From a virus, in the IMG/VR virus record IMGVR_UViG_3300044682_000014, positions 1-23,013 of that record: a DNA stretch of 23,013 bases; one strand, 5' to 3'. Below, piece after piece: positions 22,505 through 23,013 of the stretch (positions are counted from its first letter, which is position 1; every line of letters begins with the position of its first letter). Position numbers and translations under genes: made by a program. The notes beneath the pieces were generated by a model. The model made no database searches, had not been told where the DNA came from, and saw only the letters and a list, made by a program, of their open reading frames with translations.

Positions 22505-23013
22505 TTAGTTCTCCTGCCATTCGAGCCAGATCGTTAGCGATCCGGTCGCGATTGTTGCACCGTTGAGGTTGATACAGAGTTGCTGTACAACCGTTCCAGC
22601 CTTAGAAATGTCCCAACCCTTGTTAAAGACGTCGATCCCAGTCGAGGAAAGGAATTGGACCGGCGTGTTGACGCCGGTGGTGGTTTGTAAACCGATCGTT
22701 ACCGCTCCGAGAAGGTTCGGCGTTGAATCGTTCACTGTTGGGTTTGCTGTGTAGGAGGTGAGAGTTGCGGACGCGGCGGTATCCGCAGAGCTCCCAGGCG
22801 CAGCCACGGGTAGGGCGATACCAGTAGCTGCGGTACCGCCTGTATCGAGGCTGTGATTGAGCTTGAGAACGATCGGAACGGTTATTGCGGTGCCAGCATA
22901 GCCCGATACTACAACCAGATCGAGATGGACCGTTTTAGTTGCTGAGCCGTTGAGGCACAGGATATCCGTCGCGGCCGAAGCCGGGACTAGCCCAACTGAG
23001 ATCGCGTGGTAGG
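22505..23013 (-). CDS. Beta-rich phage structural protein, 5' truncated by window edge
   Basis: Starting from the GTG at 22805-22807 would give 100 aa, but the frame is open up to 23013, which gives at least 168 residues and shows that the true start lies beyond the edge. The extra N-terminal part (AISVGLVPASAATDILCLNG, TKTVHLDLVVVSG) and the later TIGLQTTTGVNTPVQFL with the terminal GSLTIWLEWQEN form an all-beta protein. It resembles phage structural proteins with 'ATDIxxLxGSATKTVxVxRxxxSG' starts that lie downstream of the major capsid gene. I infer a head decoration or minor structural role. Confidence 0.65.
   Translation of the reverse strand, partial: YHAISVGLVPASAATDILCLNGSATKTVHLDLVVVSGYAGTAITVPIVLKLNHSLDTGGTAATGIALPVAAPGSSADTAASATLTSYTANPTVNDSTPNLLGAVTIGLQTTTGVNTPVQFLSSTGIDVFNKGWDISKAGTVVQQLCINLNGATIATGSLTIWLEWQEN

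Noticed and set aside
1-23013. tRNA genes, CRISPR arrays, insertion sequences, reverse transcriptase/VR-TR cassettes
   Set aside because: I looked for cloverleaf-like segments, regularly spaced repeats, transposase motifs and a template/variable repeat pair near the tailspike and saw none. Only a computed scan could exclude weak cases.

Overview
This window is most likely part of the genome of a tailed phage with a short tail (podovirus) that infects a Gram-negative bacterium. The evidence is a T7-like tail and ejection set (adapter, nozzle, gp13-, gp14-, gp15- and gp16-like proteins), a family A replication module, tight packing of genes with ATGA/TGATG/GTGA overlaps, and no bacterial housekeeping genes. 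The host cannot be read directly. The 'CPTRPxGDSSNACAST' tail-fibre motif behind a secretion signal recalls, from memory only, prophages of Rhizobiales-type alphaproteobacteria (weak inference). No terminase, portal, capsid, integrase, endolysin or RNA polymerase lies in the window, so lifestyle cannot be judged.

Layout. Positions 1-5979 (+ strand) form a replication and recombination module: the C-terminus of a probable Sak4-like RecA-family ATPase; a 64-aa protein ending in an SSB-like tail (DNDIPF); a 70-aa helical protein; a conserved 147-aa phage protein that may be SSB-like; two small unknowns; a uracil-DNA-glycosylase-like plus 3'-5' exonuclease protein; a 96-aa unknown ORF; a family A DNA polymerase; a P-loop helicase/primase-like ATPase; and a zinc-ribbon protein. 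Positions 5971-23013 (- strand, read right to left) form the virion module: a truncated structural protein at the right edge, two small conserved proteins, a beta-helix tailspike-like protein with a signal peptide, five small genes, the adapter (gp11-like), a small conserved gene, the nozzle (gp12-like), a gp13-like GNAT-fold protein, three ejection proteins (gp14-, gp15- and giant gp16-like), a small unknown and a one-TM protein that may act in lysis. The two modules converge and their last genes overlap by 9 bp near 5975.

How it fits together. The + strand genes plausibly make a phage replisome: polymerase with proofreading, helicase/primase, single-strand annealing or recombination ATPase and ssDNA-binding factors. 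The - strand genes build the tail and the internal core that is ejected into the host envelope. The most notable points are: (1) the proofreading exonuclease active site is split between two ORFs, Exo I/II on the UDG-exonuclease protein and Exo III at the N-terminus of the polymerase, with an unknown 96-aa gene between them; (2) an SSB-type C-terminal tail sits on a tiny protein of its own; (3) the 1794-aa ejection protein carries a zinc metalloprotease signature (HEFGH with a downstream SEWFAE); (4) the tailspike-like protein begins with a textbook Sec signal peptide.
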